Shown here: positions 13,473 to 15,244 of the stretch, piece after piece
How positions within the stretch are numbered: position 1 is the first letter of the stretch
Layout: every line of letters begins with the position of its first letter
Assembly (NCBI GenBank): GCA_964523735.1
Contig: CAZFYZ010000099.1
Location: 1 to 15,244 of the forward strand
Length of the DNA stretch: 15,244 nt
DNA from: CAZFYZ01 sp964523735
GTDB lineage: Bacteria > Armatimonadota > UBA5829
Direction of reading: 5' to 3'
Translations under genes and position numbers: made by a program
The notes under the pieces: model-generated
The model's input: the letters and a program-made list of their open reading frames with translations, nothing else
What the model was told of the DNA's origin: nothing
The model's database searches: none

Positions 13473-14641
13473 TGCCTGACAGGATCGCAAGACTGAAGCA
13501 AGACTTTGAGGAAGTGTTCGGCCACAAGCCCGAGGCAATCGTTAAGGCCCCGGGGCGAGTGGAGATTCTGGGAAACCACACTGACTATAACGAGGGGTTC
13601 GTCCTTCCCGTGGCCATCAACGTGGACGTCATCGCCGCGGGTCGCTTGAGGGACGACGACAAGATCTCGGTCTACTCAGCCAACTTTGAGAGCAAGGCCG
13701 AGTTCCCGCTGGGCTCGATCGAGTTCGACAACGTCAACACCTGGTCCAACTACGTCAGGGGCGTCGTTCGGTCGCTCAAGGAGGCGGGCATCGAGCTGCG
13801 CGGGGTCGATATGGCGATCCACGGCAATGTCCCGATCGGTTCGGGCCTCTCGAGCTCGGCAGCGATCGAGATAGCCGTCGGGTTCCTGCTGCAGACGCTC
13901 GTGGGCTTCGAGATGAGCGGCCCCGACATGGCCCTGATCGGCCAGAAGGCGGAGAACAAGTTCGTCGGTGTCAACACCGGGATCATGGACCAGTTCATCT
14001 CACGGCTGGGCAAGAAGGACCACGTGCTTTTCCTGGACTGCCGCACGCTCGATTACGAGCATCTGCCGCTGGATACATCCGCGGTGAAGATCATCGTCTG
14101 CGACACGATGAAGAAGCGTGGGCTGGTGGACAGCGAATACGGCCTGCGACGGCAGCAGTGCGAGGAGGCGGTGGAGCTTCTCAAGCAGTGGCTGCCGGGG
14201 ATCAAGGCCCTGCGCGACGTGAGCGTTGCCGACTACCAGGCTCACAAGGACAAGCTGCCCGAGGTGACGCGCCGGCGCGCGGAGCACGTCGTATACGAAA
14301 ACGAGCGTGTGCTGAAGAGCCGAGAGGTCCTGACGGCGGGTGATTATGAGGAGTTCGGTCAGCTCCTCAATGCTTCACACAACTCCTCGCAGCATCTCTA
14401 TGAAGTGAGCTGCGCCGAGCTGGACCTGATGGTGGAGATCTGCAGAAGGGCGCCCGGCACGTTGGGCTCGAGGATGACCGGCGGCGGCTTCGGCGGCTGC
14501 ACGGTCAGCCTGGTTAGCGATGAATCGGTGGACGCATTCATCGCCGAAGTCACCACGAAATATGAAAAACAAACTCGCCTTACTCCGTCGGTCTACGTCT
14601 GCACGGCCGAAGACGGAGCGAGCGAAGTGGGCAGTAGGTGA
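13472..14641 (+). CDS. galK: Galactokinase (GHMP kinase family)
   Basis: GalK phosphorylates alpha-D-galactose with ATP to Gal-1-P, the substrate of GalT. The 389 residues are full length. The galactokinase box is GRVEILGNHTDYNEG (28-42), with Arg29 and Asp38 conserved; the usual GEHTDYN Glu is Asn35. The ATP loop is PIGSGLSSSAA (121-131), followed by NTGIMDQF (168-175) with catalytic Asp173, and MTGGGFGGCTVSL (335-347). There is no good Shine-Dalgarno, and the ATG shares a base with the radical SAM stop, so translation is probably coupled. The Glu-to-Asn change touches a residue that contacts the sugar in known galactokinases, so specificity could be shifted, for instance to another galactose-like sugar. 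The paired galT nevertheless supports galactose. Confidence 0.92.
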   Translation: MPDRIARLKQDFEEVFGHKPEAIVKAPGRVEILGNHTDYNEGFVLPVAINVDVIAAGRLRDDDKISVYSANFESKAEFPLGSIEFDNVNTWSNYVRGVVRSLKEAGIELRGVDMAIHGNVPIGSGLSSSAAIEIAVGFLLQTLVGFEMSGPDMALIGQKAENKFVGVNTGIMDQFISRLGKKDHVLFLDCRTLDYEHLPLDTSAVKIIVCDTMKKRGLVDSEYGLRRQQCEEAVELLKQWLPGIKALRDVSVADYQAHKDKLPEVTRRRAEHVVYENERVLKSREVLTAGDYEEFGQLLNASHNSSQHLYEVSCAELDLMVEICRRAPGTLGSRMTGGGFGGCTVSLVSDESVDAFIAEVTTKYEKQTRLTPSVYVCTAEDGASEVGSR

Positions 14642-14647
14642 GAGGCT

Positions 14648-15190
14648 ATGGCGGAAGTGCTAAAGTGTAGGAAATGCGGGGCAGAGCTGCACCCGGATCA
14701 GAAGGTCTGCATAGTCTGCGGCGAGACGACATCCGCGGGAGGGAAGTTCGACGTCGAGGAGGAGCAGCATTGGCGGCCGACCGCTATGCAGATAAAGATA
14801 GCCGCGGGAGTCGTCGTCGCGATTCTGCTGATATTCATCCTCCACAAGCTGCTCTATGTTAAGCCGGTGGATGAGGTGGCGAAAGAGTGGTTCGATGCCA
14901 TGGTTCAGCGGCAGTTGGCCGTTGCCAAGCGTCTTTCGGCCCCTGAACTGGAGCAGAGCCTCTCGTCGCAGTCGCTCGACTTGCGGGCGCTATCGGACAT
15001 GTACATGGCCGACATCACCGGCAGCGGCGGGACCTACACGTTCGGACAGGCGCAGTTCGACGATCCGACACGACCCAAAACAGCGGACATCGAAGTGACC
15101 GTCACAGGCCCCACAGGGGAACTGCTGAGGGTTGTGAAGTTGCATCTTATCAAGGTCGGCCGAGCCTGGAAAGTCGCCGACGCGAGATAG
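14648..15190 (+). CDS. Zinc-ribbon single-pass membrane protein with NTF2-like/DUF4878-like outer domain
   Basis: This 180-residue protein of unknown function begins with a cytoplasmic zinc ribbon, Cys7-X2-Cys10 and Cys21-X2-Cys24 (CRKCG...CIVCG). A charged linker and one transmembrane helix follow (about 49-71, IKIAAGVVVAILLIFILHKLL). The outer domain of about 105 residues starts VAKEWFDAMVQRQLAVAKRL and ends LIKVGRAWKVADAR. This pattern resembles the DUF4878/NTF2-like lipoprotein fold, with its final W-K strand. The likely position is the inner membrane with the C-terminus outside. It starts 6 nt after galK with GAGAGG close by (tight spacing), so it is the last gene of the visible operon. 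Its role near galK is unknown. Confidence 0.78.
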   Translation: MAEVLKCRKCGAELHPDQKVCIVCGETTSAGGKFDVEEEQHWRPTAMQIKIAAGVVVAILLIFILHKLLYVKPVDEVAKEWFDAMVQRQLAVAKRLSAPELEQSLSSQSLDLRALSDMYMADITGSGGTYTFGQAQFDDPTRPKTADIEVTVTGPTGELLRVVKLHLIKVGRAWKVADAR

Positions 15191-15244
15191 TGTAGGCTTA
15201 CCATTGATGTGGTACACATTGCTGGGTTGCGGATAAGGTTGCTT
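15191..15244. other. Window edge, short non-coding tail
   Basis: Only a 5-bp dyad TACCA-ttgatg-TGGTA (15199-15214) is seen, without a T-run. It is too weak to call a terminator. Confidence 0.4.

Noticed and set aside
15199..15214. Rho-independent terminator after the zinc-ribbon gene
   Set aside because: The stem is only 5 bp and no T-run follows.

Overview
The window looks like a chromosomal piece from an uncultured, GC-rich, Gram-negative-type bacterium. It is probably Armatimonadota or a similar environmental phylum such as Planctomycetota. That placement is inferred from an H-X9-DG envelope protein, a secreted double-OB-fold plus lectin-like protein, a membrane glycosyltransferase fused to TPRs, frequent TTG/GTG starts, and dispersed palindromic repeats. 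It is not proven. Two runs of N (100 bases at 4838-4937 and 10 bases at 8747-8756) are assembly gaps. I see no phage, transposase, CRISPR, rRNA or tRNA.

Layout. (1) 15-1268 (-) encodes an MFS permease. (2) 1269-1613 is a divergent regulatory region with a perfect consensus sigma70-type promoter reading right. (3) 1614-4682 (+) holds an acetyl-xylan esterase/cephalosporin-C deacetylase followed closely by a GT-C glycosyltransferase with C-terminal TPRs. (4) 4675-5070 is a tandem array of 64-65 bp palindromic units, interrupted by the 100-N gap; it lies between two convergent genes and appears to supply the stop codons of both. (5) 5065-8258 (-) holds ribokinase, a secreted two-OB-fold/ConA-like protein and an H-X9-DG pseudopilin-like protein; the last two overlap by 4 bp. 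(6) 8259-8722 is a divergent promoter region. (7) 8723-15190 is a long co-directional (+) cluster: a beta-propeller-like protein, a GlmU-like sugar-nucleotidyltransferase, a 47-aa small protein, galT, a dispersed inverted-repeat element, a B12-binding-type radical SAM protein, galK, and a zinc-ribbon membrane protein.

How the parts fit. GalK and GalT are two Leloir enzymes that turn galactose into Gal-1-P and then UDP-Gal. The GlmU-like enzyme would make another NDP-sugar. Ribokinase, the esterase and the permease fit a saprophytic, sugar-scavenging lifestyle. The GT-C/TPR protein, OB-fold/lectin protein and H-X9-DG protein belong at the cell envelope. Start and stop overlaps (47-aa protein to galT, radical SAM to galK) suggest translational coupling. 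The radical SAM protein and the 47-aa protein are therefore the most intriguing unknown partners of galactose/nucleotide-sugar metabolism here. No galE is visible in the window.
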